From Aliidongia dinghuensis (lineage in GTDB: Bacteria > Pseudomonadota > Alphaproteobacteria > ATCC43930 > CGMCC-115725), in NCBI RefSeq assembly GCF_014643535.1, contig NZ_BMJQ01000006.1, positions 124,001-188,000 on the forward strand: a stretch of 64,000 nucleotides of DNA, in the 5' to 3' direction. The position numbers were made by a program, and so were the translations under genes. Under the pieces are notes generated by a model that was not told the DNA's origin, made no database searches, and saw nothing but the letters and a program-made list of their open reading frames with translations. Positions 26,396 through 35,422 of this stretch are shown one piece after another; the stretch's first letter is position 1; every line of letters starts with the position of its first letter.

Positions 26396-27400
26396 CTAGC
26401 CTGCAACCGTGACGACGACCTTGCCCTTCGCGCGTCCGGTTTCGACATAGGCTAGCGCCTCCCCCGTCTTCTCAAATGGGAACACCTTGTCGATGACTGG
26501 TTGGATCACGCCAGCTTCGACCAGGGACGTAATCTCGCCCAACTGCCGCCCCTGCGCGCGCATGAACAGGAACGAATAATTTATACCGAGGCTTTTGGCT
26601 TTCTTCCGAACGCCTCGGCTCAGCAGGTGCAATACCAGTTTCAGGAACAGATTCAGGCCGAGTGCTTTGGCAAAAGCGGGATCGGGCGGCCCGGAAATGG
26701 AAATGAGCCGGCCGCCCGGCTTCAGCACGCGCAAAGATTTCTTGAGCGTCTTGGGATCCTGACTGTTCAGCACAAGATCGTAGCCCGACAGGATCTTCTC
26801 GAAGTCCTGCGTCTTGTAATCGATGACTACATCCGCCCCTAGACTTCTGACCAGATCGGCATTCTTGGCGCTCGTCGTCGTCGCGACGGTAGCGCCGAGA
26901 TGCTTGGCGAGCTGGATGGCAAAAGTCCCGACGCCGCCGGAACCGGCCTGAATGAACACCTTCTGGCCGCGCTTCACCTTGCCCACCTCGACCAGCGCCT
27001 GCCACGCGGTTAGTCCCACCAAGGGAACCGACGCCGCCTCGGCCATGTCGAGGTTTTTAGGCTTCAGCGCGACGTCGGCTTCATTGATGGCAATGAATTC
27101 GGCGAAGGTACCGACCCGATGATCGCGCGGGCGGGCATAGATCTCGTCGCCCACCTTGAACCGCCTGACCTTGCTTCCTGTCCTGACGACTGTTCCGGCG
27201 ACGTCATGCCCTAGGACGAAGGGCGGACGATAGGGAAGGAGAAGTTTGAACTCTCCGCTCCTGACCTTGGAGTCCAGAAGGTTCACGGCCGTTGCGTGTA
27301 TCCGGACCAAGACATCATTGTCCTGCACTTCCGGCTCCGGCACGTCGGCCAAGTGTAGAGTGCCCTTCTTTTGGTATCTGGCAACGACGAATGCCTTCAC
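26396..27400 (-). CDS. Zinc-independent medium-chain reductase, quinone oxidoreductase-like
   Basis: A 334-residue MDR enzyme. The GroES-like domain begins MKAFVVARYQKKGTLHLADV and contains GHDVAGTVVRTGSKVRRFKVGDEIYARP. The Rossmann domain contains the NADPH loop AGSGGVGTFAIQLAKHLGA. Zinc-ligand cysteines are absent, so this is a quinone/enone reductase rather than an alcohol dehydrogenase. It is the last gene of a three-gene minus-strand operon behind the TetR-type palindromes. Such enzymes reduce reactive enones or quinones with NADPH. Confidence 0.88.
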   Translation of the reverse strand: MKAFVVARYQKKGTLHLADVPEPEVQDNDVLVRIHATAVNLLDSKVRSGEFKLLLPYRPPFVLGHDVAGTVVRTGSKVRRFKVGDEIYARPRDHRVGTFAEFIAINEADVALKPKNLDMAEAASVPLVGLTAWQALVEVGKVKRGQKVFIQAGSGGVGTFAIQLAKHLGATVATTTSAKNADLVRSLGADVVIDYKTQDFEKILSGYDLVLNSQDPKTLKKSLRVLKPGGRLISISGPPDPAFAKALGLNLFLKLVLHLLSRGVRKKAKSLGINYSFLFMRAQGRQLGEITSLVEAGVIQPVIDKVFPFEKTGEALAYVETGRAKGKVVVTVAG

Positions 27401-27432
27401 AGGCTTTCTCCAATCTCAGGTTAAGAGCGGTA

Positions 27433-28296
27433 TTAGGCGCCAAGGAAGGAAAGAGCCTTCGACACGAAATCGGCGTGGTACTGGAAAATCCCGCCATGCC
27501 CGGCGTCCTGGTAGATCACCAGTTCCGCTTCAGGAATGCGGCGAGCGATGTCGGTGCTGTTTACGGTCGGGACCATGACGTCGTCGTCGCCGTTGGCGAT
27601 CAGAACCGGGATCTTGATCCTGCCGAGGTCTTGCGGTGCCTGACGGCCCCAGGCCTTGATCGCCTTGAGCTGCCGCAGGAAAGCACCGGGAATTGGGCCC
27701 TTGTCCCTGGCCGCACTACGTTCCTTCAGCCGGTTCAGAAAGGCTTTCGCGGCTCGGCGACCATGGGCCGTGGATGGGAAAAACAGATAGGATTTCGGGT
27801 CTCGAAACGTCAGCAGGCCTTTGAGGATGAGCGGCCAGGACACCGCTCCCACCCTCTCAATGCCGATGCCGCCTGCCGGACCGGTGCCGGTCAGGATGAG
27901 TTTCCGTACGAGATGGGGGGCCTTCAGGGTGATGTCCTGCGCCACGAATCCACCGAGCGAAAAGCCGAGCAGATCGACTTTCTCGAAGCCGAGTGCTTCG
28001 ATCAGGGCAATCGCGTCGCGCGCCATTTCATCGACGGTCACAGGCGCCGTTCCGCCCGACGCACCGATGCCCCGGTAGTTGGTCGCGATGACGCGACGCT
28101 TGCAGGCGAAGCCATCGACAATCCGCGGATCGAAATTGTCCAGCACCGCGCCCCAGTGATTGAGGAGAACGAGCGGCACTCCGCCCCTCGGGCCCAGGTC
28201 TCGATAGGCGAAGGCCGTCCCGTTGACGCTGATGGAAAGATTGGGCGCCTCGGCGTAGCGCGCACCTGATCCGAGCTTGATGAGCGGCATTGTCAT
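27433..28296 (-). CDS. Alpha/beta hydrolase
   Basis: A 287-residue serine hydrolase. The nucleophile elbow is GFSLGG, an acid lies in LIANGDDDVMVP, and the catalytic His is in DAGHGGIFQYH. NYRGIGASGG is also typical. Cytoplasmic; no signal peptide. It sits 32 bases upstream of the MDR reductase in the same operon. The substrate is unknown; lactonase or esterase activity is possible. Confidence 0.87.
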   Translation of the reverse strand: MTMPLIKLGSGARYAEAPNLSISVNGTAFAYRDLGPRGGVPLVLLNHWGAVLDNFDPRIVDGFACKRRVIATNYRGIGASGGTAPVTVDEMARDAIALIEALGFEKVDLLGFSLGGFVAQDITLKAPHLVRKLILTGTGPAGGIGIERVGAVSWPLILKGLLTFRDPKSYLFFPSTAHGRRAAKAFLNRLKERSAARDKGPIPGAFLRQLKAIKAWGRQAPQDLGRIKIPVLIANGDDDVMVPTVNSTDIARRIPEAELVIYQDAGHGGIFQYHADFVSKALSFLGA

Positions 28297-28387
28297 TGGT
28301 GATCCATTGTCCGGCTTGGACCGAAAATCTTGAGACGGGAGGGCACCAGTTCGAAGGGCATGGCTCCACGCCTACGCGGTCGGCTGG

Positions 28388-29215
28388 CTACGCCAGGCCG
28401 AATTGCGAGCGCAGGATCTTGTCGAAGAGAGACCGCGGGAGAAAACGCCGAGCAAATGCGACCTGCCGCGCGACCTTGCCGGAAGGGTAACGCAGCCGCG
28501 GCGTTCTTTCGGAAGCCGCTCGCACGATGGTTTCGGCCACGCTTTCGGCGGTGTCCGCCACGGCCATCGCACGTTCATACGCCTCGAGATATTTCGCTCG
28601 GCTCACGGCGTAGGCGGCGATCGGTGTATCGGCACGGACGGTGCTGGATTCAAACGAGGTCTGCGTGGCGGCGGGCTCAATGACCGCGACGCGCACACCG
28701 AACTCACGCACCTCATGATCGAGAGATTCGGAATAGCCCTCGAGCGCATGCTTGGTCGCCGAGTAGTAGGCGTTGTAGGGCGCCGGAATGAGCCCCAACC
28801 CGGAGCCAACGTTGAGAATGCGGCCTCTACCCTGCGCTCGCATGATCGGCAGGACCGCATTGGTCACCCGGACGACGCCGTGAAAATTGGTCTCGAACAG
28901 CGAGCGGACTTGCGGGATCGAGCTTTCTTCGGCCGCGCCCGTGACCCCGATCCCAGCATTGTTGACGAGCAGGTCGATATGGCCGAACTCGGCATGTGCC
29001 AGAGCGACAGCTGCCGCGACTGATTCATCGGATGTGACATCGCAGGCAGCCATCCAAATGCCGTCGCGCATTTCACCAGTTCCGGCATTACGGCTTGTGC
29101 CGATCACACGGTAGCCTGCATTCAGCAACGCTGAAGCGGCCGCCTTGCCGATGCCGCTCGACGCCCCGGTGAGAAACGCCGTCTTCTGCTGCGCCTTCGC
29201 CCCAACCATCGCCAT
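28388..29215 (-). CDS. Short-chain dehydrogenase/reductase
   Basis: About 275 residues from MAMVGAKAQQKTAFLTGASS; an in-frame ATG at 29278 is an alternative start. The cofactor motif is TGASSGIGKAAAS, with NNAGIG and the catalytic YSATK. The extended C-terminus (RFLPRSLFDKILRSQFGLA) is typical of classical SDRs of about 280 residues that act on lipophilic ketones. It is the first gene after the tandem TGATGATWATCATCA palindromes and leads the operon. Confidence 0.87.
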   Translation of the reverse strand: MAMVGAKAQQKTAFLTGASSGIGKAAASALLNAGYRVIGTSRNAGTGEMRDGIWMAACDVTSDESVAAAVALAHAEFGHIDLLVNNAGIGVTGAAEESSIPQVRSLFETNFHGVVRVTNAVLPIMRAQGRGRILNVGSGLGLIPAPYNAYYSATKHALEGYSESLDHEVREFGVRVAVIEPAATQTSFESSTVRADTPIAAYAVSRAKYLEAYERAMAVADTAESVAETIVRAASERTPRLRYPSGKVARQVAFARRFLPRSLFDKILRSQFGLA

Positions 29216-29290
29216 TGTCTCGACTTCTCGTATGCGGTCCGTCGACCGATGCGGCAGAAGCACGCCAGCTTCGATCATCCGATCGCTTTA

Positions 29291-29333
29291 ATGATGATAA
29301 TCATCATAATTAATTGATGATGATTATCATCAA
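29291..29333. promoter_or_regulatory. Tandem palindromic operators, TGATGATWATCATCA x2
   Basis: Perfect palindromes TGATGATAATCATCA (29292-29306) and TGATGATTATCATCA (29318-29332), with centres 26 bases apart, lie immediately upstream of the SDR-hydrolase-reductase operon. The TetR gene at 25732 is the obvious candidate ligand-responsive repressor. Confidence 0.75.
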
Positions 29334-29375
29334 AGCTGTCAAGCAGAATTTGCGCAGCCGAACTTGAGGCGATGT

Positions 29376-29570
29376 CTCTCGGACCGAGCTCCCGATCTCA
29401 TTCGTCGTTACTTTAGTGTGGATGACGCGGGCGATCTGTTGGCCGCGCATGTGCAGATCTTGGCTGTGGGGCGCCACGAGATGCGCCAGTGCCTTGACCA
29501 GCGACATCGTCTTGCCGGAACCGGCACCTGCCTCCATGACAGAGGTCATCGGCGGGTGATGGTCGAGGAA
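29376..29570 (-). pseudogene. Fragment of a UvrD/Rep-type helicase gene
   Basis: A minus-strand frame here encodes a Walker A segment and flanking region, VMEAGAGSGKTMSLVKALAH, followed by QQIARVIHTKVTTNEI. This resembles the N-terminal ATPase motif I and Ia region of UvrD-like helicases. Nothing matching the rest of such a protein of 600 residues or more follows. It is probably a remnant of a lost insertion or gene. Confidence 0.5.
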
Positions 29571-29740
29571 ACACTTAGGGCGATATCGGCTTGGGCGGCG
29601 ATGTGTCCGAGACCACGGGCGAATGTCCTCTGCTATCGCCGCTGGCAGCAAAGCTGCCGGACCGGAATCCACCGAGGCTGTGTGAGAACGCACCTGAGCG
29701 GTTTAGACTGGCTCGCTTTGCCGTTGCGGAGGAGCCGGCG

Positions 29741-30712
29741 ATGATGGGCGCTCGAGCGATTCTCCTTGCCGTTGTCCTGCTGGCCGGCCTGTTGTCGGTC
29801 GACAGGTCGGCGCGGGCCGAGATCACGGCCGCGGAATACCCGTTGCCGGCCGGCGTGGGCGCGCATGACGTGGCACCGGCGGCGGTCGGTGCCGTCTGGT
29901 TCACGGCGCAGATGCAGGGGGCGCTCGGCCGGCTCGATCCGGCGACGGGTCATGTCGAGCTCTTGCCGCTCGGCAAGGACTCGGCACCGCACGGCGTCAT
30001 CGTCGGGCCCGACGGCGCCGCCTGGGTTACCGACGGCGGCAGCAACGCCATCCTGCGCGTCGACGGCACGACGCGCGCGATATCCCGCTTCCCGCTGCCA
30101 TCCGGCCGCAACTACGCCAACCTCAACACGGCCGTGCTCGATCCCGCGGGCATCCTGTGGTTCACCGGCCAGGACGGCGTCTATGGCCGGCTCGAGCCGA
30201 AGAGCGGCGCGATGAAACTCTGGGAAGCGCCGCGCGGTCCCGGCCCCTATGGCATCACGCGGACGGCGGCGGGCGTGTTCTTCGCCTCGCTCGCCGGCAA
30301 TTATCTCGGCCGCATCGATCCGGCGACCGGGACGGCGACCGTGCTCGAGCCGCCGACGCCGCGCGCCGGCCCGCGCCGGGCCTGGGCGGATTCGCACGGG
30401 CTGATATGGATCAGCGAATGGAACGCCGGCAATGTCGCCCGCTACGACCCGGCGAACGGCCAATGGCGCAGCTGGCATCTGCCGGGCGCCCATCCGCAGG
30501 CCTATGCGGTGTTCGTCGACGACCGGGACGTGGTCTGGCTCAGCGATTGGGGCGCCAACGCCATCGTGCGGTTCGATCCGGCAACCGAGCGGTTCCAGGC
30601 CTTTCCGTTCAAGAGCGCAGGCGCCGACGTGCGCCAGCTGCTGGGCCGACCGGGCGAAGTCTGGGGCGCCGAATCCGCGCTCGACCGGCTGATCGTGCTC
30701 AAGACCCGCTAG
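29741..30712 (+). CDS. Secreted Vgb-like (virginiamycin B lyase-like) beta-propeller
   Basis: About 323 residues. The start MMGARAILLAVVLLAGLLSV opens a signal peptide cleaved near ARAEIT and follows a GGAGGAG site. The mature protein is built of repeated beta-propeller blades with patterns such as VGAVWFTAQMQGALGRLDPATG, GILWFTGQDGVYGRLEP and VVWLSDWGANAIVRFDPAT. Streptogramin lyase Vgb has this fold but most relatives have other or unknown roles, so the enzymatic name should not be taken literally. Exported to the periplasm. Confidence 0.8.
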   Translation: MMGARAILLAVVLLAGLLSVDRSARAEITAAEYPLPAGVGAHDVAPAAVGAVWFTAQMQGALGRLDPATGHVELLPLGKDSAPHGVIVGPDGAAWVTDGGSNAILRVDGTTRAISRFPLPSGRNYANLNTAVLDPAGILWFTGQDGVYGRLEPKSGAMKLWEAPRGPGPYGITRTAAGVFFASLAGNYLGRIDPATGTATVLEPPTPRAGPRRAWADSHGLIWISEWNAGNVARYDPANGQWRSWHLPGAHPQAYAVFVDDRDVVWLSDWGANAIVRFDPATERFQAFPFKSAGADVRQLLGRPGEVWGAESALDRLIVLKTR

Positions 30713-30719
30713 GGGCGGG

Positions 30720-31760
30720 TTAGTCCGAGATGCAGTTGCGCCCCTGGCCTTTGGCGCGATAGAGCGCCTCGTCGGCCCGCTGGGCCAGCTGGGCCGGCGT
30801 GTCGCCGGCGCGGTAGGAGCCGATGCCGATGCTGACCGTCACCTTCAGCACCTCGCCATTGTCGAGCTTGATCAACACGCCCTCGACCCGCGCGCGCACC
30901 CGCTCCGCCACCAGCTTCCCCCATTCCGGCTTGGTATTGGGCAGGAGCAGGCAGAATTCCTCGCCGCCGAAGCGGGTCACGATGTCGGTCTTGCGGCCCA
31001 TGTCGGCCAGCACGCCAGCGAGATCGTTCAGCACCTTGTCGCCGGCGGCGTGGCCCCAGGTGTCGTTCACTTCCTTGAACCGGTCGATGTCGCAGATCAG
31101 CAGGCTGAGCGGCGCGCGCTCGCGACTGGCGCGCGCGATCTCGACGGCGATCGAGCGGTCGAAATAGCGCCGGTTGAACAGGCCGGTGACGGGATCGAGG
31201 AACGCCATGTCCTCGAGCACGCTCAGGCGGTCCTTGAGGCTGCGCGTCTCGGACTGCGCCTCGTAGCTGACGAGGTCGGCAAGGCTGCCGTAGTAGGAGC
31301 CGAGCACGACCTCGGCATCCATCATGACGACACGGCCGACCGCGTCGACCGCGAACGTCGCGTCGATCTTCGTCTCGCCGATGAGCGCGTCGGTCATGAT
31401 CTTCGAGAGCAGCTGGCAGAGCGCCAGATAATGGCGCGGCTTGACGCCCACCTCGAAATGCCGGCGGCCGATCTGTGCCGACCGCTGCAGGCCGGCCGAC
31501 GACGGGCCCTGGCAGAAGAGGTCGCGCCAATGCTGCTTCAGCGCCGTGAGCACGTTCACGCGCTCCGCCGGGTTGGCGAGCACGGCGGCGACGGTCGCCT
31601 CGCCCTTGTCGAGCCTGGCCGCGCGCGCGTCGAATTCGTCGAGCGCCCGGACAGTGGCGGCGCGCGCGTTTTCCAGCAGCTGCTGCGTCTGGCCGTCGAT
31701 CCGCCAGACGGCAAAGATGGTTTCGCTGTCGATCTCTTGGGGGAACATCCGGTCCGACAT
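30720..31760 (-). CDS. Globin-coupled diguanylate cyclase
   Basis: A 346-residue protein from MSDRMFPQEIDSETIFAVWR; GAGGG precedes the start and the longer ORF is a shadow. Residues about 1-180 form a protoglobin-type sensor, with IGRRHFEVGVKPRHYLAL providing the probable proximal heme histidine. Residues about 190-346 form a GGDEF domain with FGGEEF and the RKTD inhibitory site five residues upstream, so it should make c-di-GMP with product feedback. It likely senses oxygen, like DosC/HemDGC. No transmembrane segment; monocistronic. Confidence 0.88.
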   Translation of the reverse strand: MSDRMFPQEIDSETIFAVWRIDGQTQQLLENARAATVRALDEFDARAARLDKGEATVAAVLANPAERVNVLTALKQHWRDLFCQGPSSAGLQRSAQIGRRHFEVGVKPRHYLALCQLLSKIMTDALIGETKIDATFAVDAVGRVVMMDAEVVLGSYYGSLADLVSYEAQSETRSLKDRLSVLEDMAFLDPVTGLFNRRYFDRSIAVEIARASRERAPLSLLICDIDRFKEVNDTWGHAAGDKVLNDLAGVLADMGRKTDIVTRFGGEEFCLLLPNTKPEWGKLVAERVRARVEGVLIKLDNGEVLKVTVSIGIGSYRAGDTPAQLAQRADEALYRAKGQGRNCISD

Positions 31761-31897
31761 CTGCTTGCCCTCGCGCGCCCTGCCGTTTCGGCGCGAGCGC
31801 TCGGCCGATTGAAACCAGACATCGGCGGCGAGGGCAAGTCTTCGCAAATCGTCGCGAATTTTATGAATCGCGGCGCTTCGCGGCGAACGGGCCGGGC

Positions 31898-32284
31898 TCA
31901 GGCCGGGACGTAATGGGCGACGCCCTCGCCGAACGACCAGTCGACGAGCGCGTTCTCGACCAGCGAGATCATGACATCCTGCGGCCGGACGCCCGGATTG
32001 TCGGCCAGCCGGTCGGTGATGCGGCGATAGAGCGCGCGCTTCTGATCGTCCGTGCGGCCCGCCCGGAGCGTGATCTGCACGATCAGCGGATCGTCCGACC
32101 GCGCCACGTCGAAGAAGGTCGGATCGATCATGAGGAAGCCCGGCGCGTGCTCGCTCAGGACATGGAAGCGATCGGCCGGCGGCACGCCGATGGTCTCGAC
32201 CATCGCCTGCTGCACGGCATCCGAGACCGCCTGGCGCCAGGCCTGGGTCTTGCCGGTTTGAAACGAGATGCGAACGAGCGGCAT
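31898..32284 (-). CDS. Tautomerase-superfamily protein
   Basis: A 128-residue protein starting MPLVRISFQTGKTQ. After removal of Met, Pro1 is the expected catalytic base of the 4-oxalocrotonate tautomerase superfamily. Length and segments such as ALYRRITDRLADNPGVRPQD and MISLVENALVDWSFGEG fit the cis-CaaD/MSAD-like Tautomerase_2 group. The substrate is unknown. Confidence 0.85.
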   Translation of the reverse strand: MPLVRISFQTGKTQAWRQAVSDAVQQAMVETIGVPPADRFHVLSEHAPGFLMIDPTFFDVARSDDPLIVQITLRAGRTDDQKRALYRRITDRLADNPGVRPQDVMISLVENALVDWSFGEGVAHYVPA

Positions 32285-32473
32285 GATGGATCCTTCTCGC
32301 TAAAGCGACGGCCGGGGACGGCGCCGCCGACAACCGTAAGATAGGCGCCTTCGATCGATGATAAAATTTGAATGTTCAAATCTATAAGTTTTATAAAACT
32401 CATCGATAGCTATACGGCCCGCGACCGGAAACCGGCAGTTGCAGGACCTTCTTGATGCTGCGGCGCATCGTCA

Positions 32474-32487
32474 TGTAAACGTTTTCA
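32474..32487. promoter_or_regulatory. LacI-type operator
   Basis: TGTAAACGTTTTCA is a near-perfect palindrome with the central CG typical of LacI/GalR operators, 45 bases upstream of the LacI-family gene. It suggests autoregulation and control of the following transport operon. Confidence 0.65.
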
Positions 32488-32531
32488 GCTCGTCATCGAA
32501 GCGTCACCGCCCGCTCTTAGAGTGCCGTGCC

Positions 32532-33572
32532 ATGCGGAACCGGGCAGCATATTCCAAACTGACCATTCGGGACGTCGCCGCCGAGGCTGGCGTCTCGATC
32601 GCCACGGTTTCGCGCGTGCTGAACGGCCGCGCGCCGATCGCGCCCGAAACGGCCGCCAAGGTCCGGGCCGCGGTCGAGCGCCTGGGCTTCCGCGCCAACC
32701 GCACCGGGCGCGAGCTGCGCGCCGGCATCAGCCGGACCGTCGGCGTGCTGGTGCCGAGCCTCGACAATCCCGTGTTCGCCGAGAGCGTCACCGGCATCCA
32801 GGAGGCAGCGCGCGACGCCGGCTGGTCGGTGCTGATCGCCTCCAGCGGCTACGACGTCGAGCGCGAAAACGAGGCGATCGGCAATCTTCTGTCCCATCGC
32901 GTCGGCGGCCTGCTGCTGACGGTCGCCGATGCGGACCGTAGTGCGACGCTCGACACGCTCGACCGCGAGCAGACGCCTTACGTCCTGCTCTACAACCAGC
33001 CCGACCGGGACGACCGGGCGACCGCGACCATCGACAATGTCGCGGCCGGCCGCGACGCGACGCGCGCGCTGATCGCGGCCGGACACCGCCGGCTCGCCAT
33101 GGTCGCCGGCCGCTTCGTCGCCTCGGACCGCTCGAAGCAGCGCCATCGCGGCTTCTCAGAGGCGCTCGCCGAGGCACGGCTCGAGCAGGTGGCGCTCATC
33201 GAACTGGACTTCGACGCGGTCGCCGCCTTCGATCCGATGATCCGGGCCGTGCTGACCGGCCCGAACCGGCCGACCGGCCTATTCTGTTCCACCGACCTGC
33301 TGGCGCTCCGCATCATGGCGCTCTTACGCGAAGCCCACGTCGCCGTCCCGGGCGAGGTCGGCATCGTCGGCTTCGACGGCATCGCGGTCGGCCGGCTGAT
33401 GGCGCCGAGCCTCGCCACGATCGTGCAGCCGAGCCGCGAGATGGGCCGGCGCGCATTCCAGCACCTCCTGGCCCGGCTCGAGGGTGCAGCACCCGAGCAG
33501 ATCCTGTTGCCCTATGAATTCCGGCCGGGCGGCTCGCTCGGCGGCACCGCCAACGCACCTCAAGGGGAATGA
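32532..33572 (+). CDS. LacI-family transcriptional regulator
   Basis: About 346 residues from MRNRAAYSKLTIRDVAAEAG. The helix-turn-helix and hinge read TIRDVAAEAGVSIATVSRVLNGR. The periplasmic-binding-protein-like sensor domain contains VGVLVPSLDNPVFAE, RVGGLLLTV and EVGIVGFDGIAVGRLMAPSL. It heads an operon with ABC import genes and a phosphodiesterase and likely responds to the imported organophosphate or its product. The upstream start at 32439 adds 31 implausible residues. Confidence 0.92.
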   Translation: MRNRAAYSKLTIRDVAAEAGVSIATVSRVLNGRAPIAPETAAKVRAAVERLGFRANRTGRELRAGISRTVGVLVPSLDNPVFAESVTGIQEAARDAGWSVLIASSGYDVERENEAIGNLLSHRVGGLLLTVADADRSATLDTLDREQTPYVLLYNQPDRDDRATATIDNVAAGRDATRALIAAGHRRLAMVAGRFVASDRSKQRHRGFSEALAEARLEQVALIELDFDAVAAFDPMIRAVLTGPNRPTGLFCSTDLLALRIMALLREAHVAVPGEVGIVGFDGIAVGRLMAPSLATIVQPSREMGRRAFQHLLARLEGAAPEQILLPYEFRPGGSLGGTANAPQGE

Positions 33573-33577
33573 TCGAC

Positions 33578-34591
33578 ATGCTGACGAAGAACCTGCGCGC
33601 GCTGGCCATCGCCGGCGCTCTCGCGAGCCTGGTCGCGGGCGCCGCCCGGGCCGAGGAGACGGCCATCTGCTACAACTGCCCGCCGGAATGGGCCGACTGG
33701 GCGGCGCAGATCAAGGCGATCAAGGATGCGACCGGCATCACCGTGCCGTTCGACAACAAGAACAGCGGCCAGGCGATCGCCGCCGTCATCGCCGAGAAAG
33801 CGAATCCGGTCGCCGACGTGCTCTATCTGGGCGGCCAGGTCGGCATCCAGGCGAAGGATCAGGGCCTGACCCAGCCCTACAAGCCCACGGGCTTCGACGC
33901 GATCCCGGCCGACCTCAAGGATCCGGACGGCTACTGGTTCACCATCCACAGCGGTACCTTGGGCCTCATGGTCAACAAGGACGCGCTCGGCGGCAAGCCG
34001 ATGCCGAAGTCGTGGAAGGACCTCTTGAAGCCCGAATACAAGGGCATGGTGGGATATCTCGATCCTACCAGCGCCGCCGTCGGCTTCGTCGGCGCCACCG
34101 CGGTCAACGAGGCGCTCGGCGGCAACTACAAGGACTACAGCCCCGCCATCCAGTTCTTCAAGGAACTGGCCAAGAACGACCCGATCGTGCCGAAGCAGAC
34201 GGCCTATGCCCGCGTGCTGTCGGGCGAGATCCCGATCCTGTTCGACTATGACTTCGACGCCTATCGCGCCAAGTACAAGGACAAGGCGCCGATCGAGTTC
34301 GTGATCCCGGCCGAGGGCTCGGTGACCTTCCCCTATGTCATGGCGCTGGTCGCCCACGACCCGCACGAGGCCAATGCCAAGAAGGTGCTGGACTTCGTGC
34401 TGTCGGAGAAGGGTCAGCAGATCTGGGCCGGCGCCTACCTGCGCCCGGTCATGGCCTCGGCCTTGACGCCCGATCTCGCCGCCAAGTTCCTGCCGGCGAG
34501 CGACTATGCCCGGGCGAAGCCGCTCGACCTCGCAGCACTCGCGACCGCACAGAAGGCGTTCATCGAACGCTATCAGGCCGAGGTCCACTGA
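33578..34591 (+). CDS. ABC transporter periplasmic substrate-binding protein
   Basis: About 337 residues with a signal peptide (MLTKNLRALAIAGALASLVA, cleavage near AARAEET). The ferric/organophosphate-type class-II binding protein fold is suggested by FDNKNSGQAIAAVIAEKANP, VLYLGGQ and YLDPTSAAVGFVGAT. The chosen start gives a good distance from AAGGGG. With two permeases, an ATPase and a GpdQ-like phosphodiesterase downstream, a phosphodiester or phosphonate ligand is the best guess; polyamine or iron relatives share this fold. Confidence 0.85.
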   Translation: MLTKNLRALAIAGALASLVAGAARAEETAICYNCPPEWADWAAQIKAIKDATGITVPFDNKNSGQAIAAVIAEKANPVADVLYLGGQVGIQAKDQGLTQPYKPTGFDAIPADLKDPDGYWFTIHSGTLGLMVNKDALGGKPMPKSWKDLLKPEYKGMVGYLDPTSAAVGFVGATAVNEALGGNYKDYSPAIQFFKELAKNDPIVPKQTAYARVLSGEIPILFDYDFDAYRAKYKDKAPIEFVIPAEGSVTFPYVMALVAHDPHEANAKKVLDFVLSEKGQQIWAGAYLRPVMASALTPDLAAKFLPASDYARAKPLDLAALATAQKAFIERYQAEVH

Positions 34592-34593
34592 CA

Positions 34594-35418
34594 ATGGGGG
34601 CGCCGCGCGGCCGGGTGATCGCAGGACTGATGATCCTGCCCGCGGCGCTCCTGTTCCTGGCCTTCTTCGTCCTGCCACTCGTCCGCCTGGTCGTGGCCGG
34701 TGGTGCCGGGCCGGACGGCTGGGCCGGCTACGGCACCGCCCTTGCCGACACGCGGCATCTCGCAAGCCTCATGGAAACGCTCGTGCTGTCGATCGCAACG
34801 ACGCTCGCCACCTTGGTGCTGGGCGGCATTCCCGGCCTGTTCCTGGCCCGCAACCGCTTTCCGGGCCGCACCTTCCTGGTCTCGGTCCTGACCCTGCCCT
34901 TGGCCTTTCCGGGCGTGGTCGTGGGCTTCATGGTGATCTTGCTTGCCGGCCGGCAGGGCCTGATCGGTCAGGTCTCGCAGTTGCTCGGCGGCGAGCGGAT
35001 CGTGTTCGCCTATTCCATGGCCGGCCTGTTCCTGGGCTACATCTATTTCTCGATCCCGCGCGTCGTGCTGACCGTCATGGCGTCGGCCGAGAAGCTCGAT
35101 CCGCAGCTTGAGGAGGCCGCGCGCAGCCTCGGCGCCTCGCCCTGGCGCGTGTTCCAGGACGTGATCCTGCCGGGTCTCAAACCTGCGCTCATCTCGGCCG
35201 GTGCCATCACCTTCGCGACCTCCATGGGCGCCTTCGGTACAGCCTTCACGCTCGCAACCCGCATCGACGTGCTGCCCATGGTCATCTACACGGAATTCAC
35301 GCTCGGCGTGAACCTGGCCGCGGCCGCAGGCTTGAGCCTGCTCCTGGGCGCCGTCACCTGGGCGGCCTTGGCGCTCGCCCGCTCGGCCGCCGGTGCCGGC
35401 GTCGCGGCGGCGGGCTGA
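34594..35418 (+). CDS. ABC transporter permease, first subunit
   Basis: A 274-residue inner-membrane permease, starting MGAPRGRVIAGLMILPAALL two bases after the binding-protein gene. It has about six helices and the EAA coupling loop EEAARSLGASPWRVFQDVILPGLKPALI. It belongs to the BPD_transp_1 family, in the group paired with class-II iron/phosphonate/spermidine binding proteins. It partners with the next permease. Confidence 0.9.
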   Translation: MGAPRGRVIAGLMILPAALLFLAFFVLPLVRLVVAGGAGPDGWAGYGTALADTRHLASLMETLVLSIATTLATLVLGGIPGLFLARNRFPGRTFLVSVLTLPLAFPGVVVGFMVILLAGRQGLIGQVSQLLGGERIVFAYSMAGLFLGYIYFSIPRVVLTVMASAEKLDPQLEEAARSLGASPWRVFQDVILPGLKPALISAGAITFATSMGAFGTAFTLATRIDVLPMVIYTEFTLGVNLAAAAGLSLLLGAVTWAALALARSAAGAGVAAAG

Positions 35419-35422
35419 CGCG

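Noticed and set aside
29591..29740. N-terminal extension of the Vgb-like protein
   Set aside because: It precedes a clear signal peptide with its own GGAGGAG site; the extension has no protein-like character.
31761..32333. N-terminal extension of the diguanylate cyclase ORF
   Set aside because: It runs antisense-like through the tautomerase gene in another frame; a good ribosome site and globin domain start at 31760.
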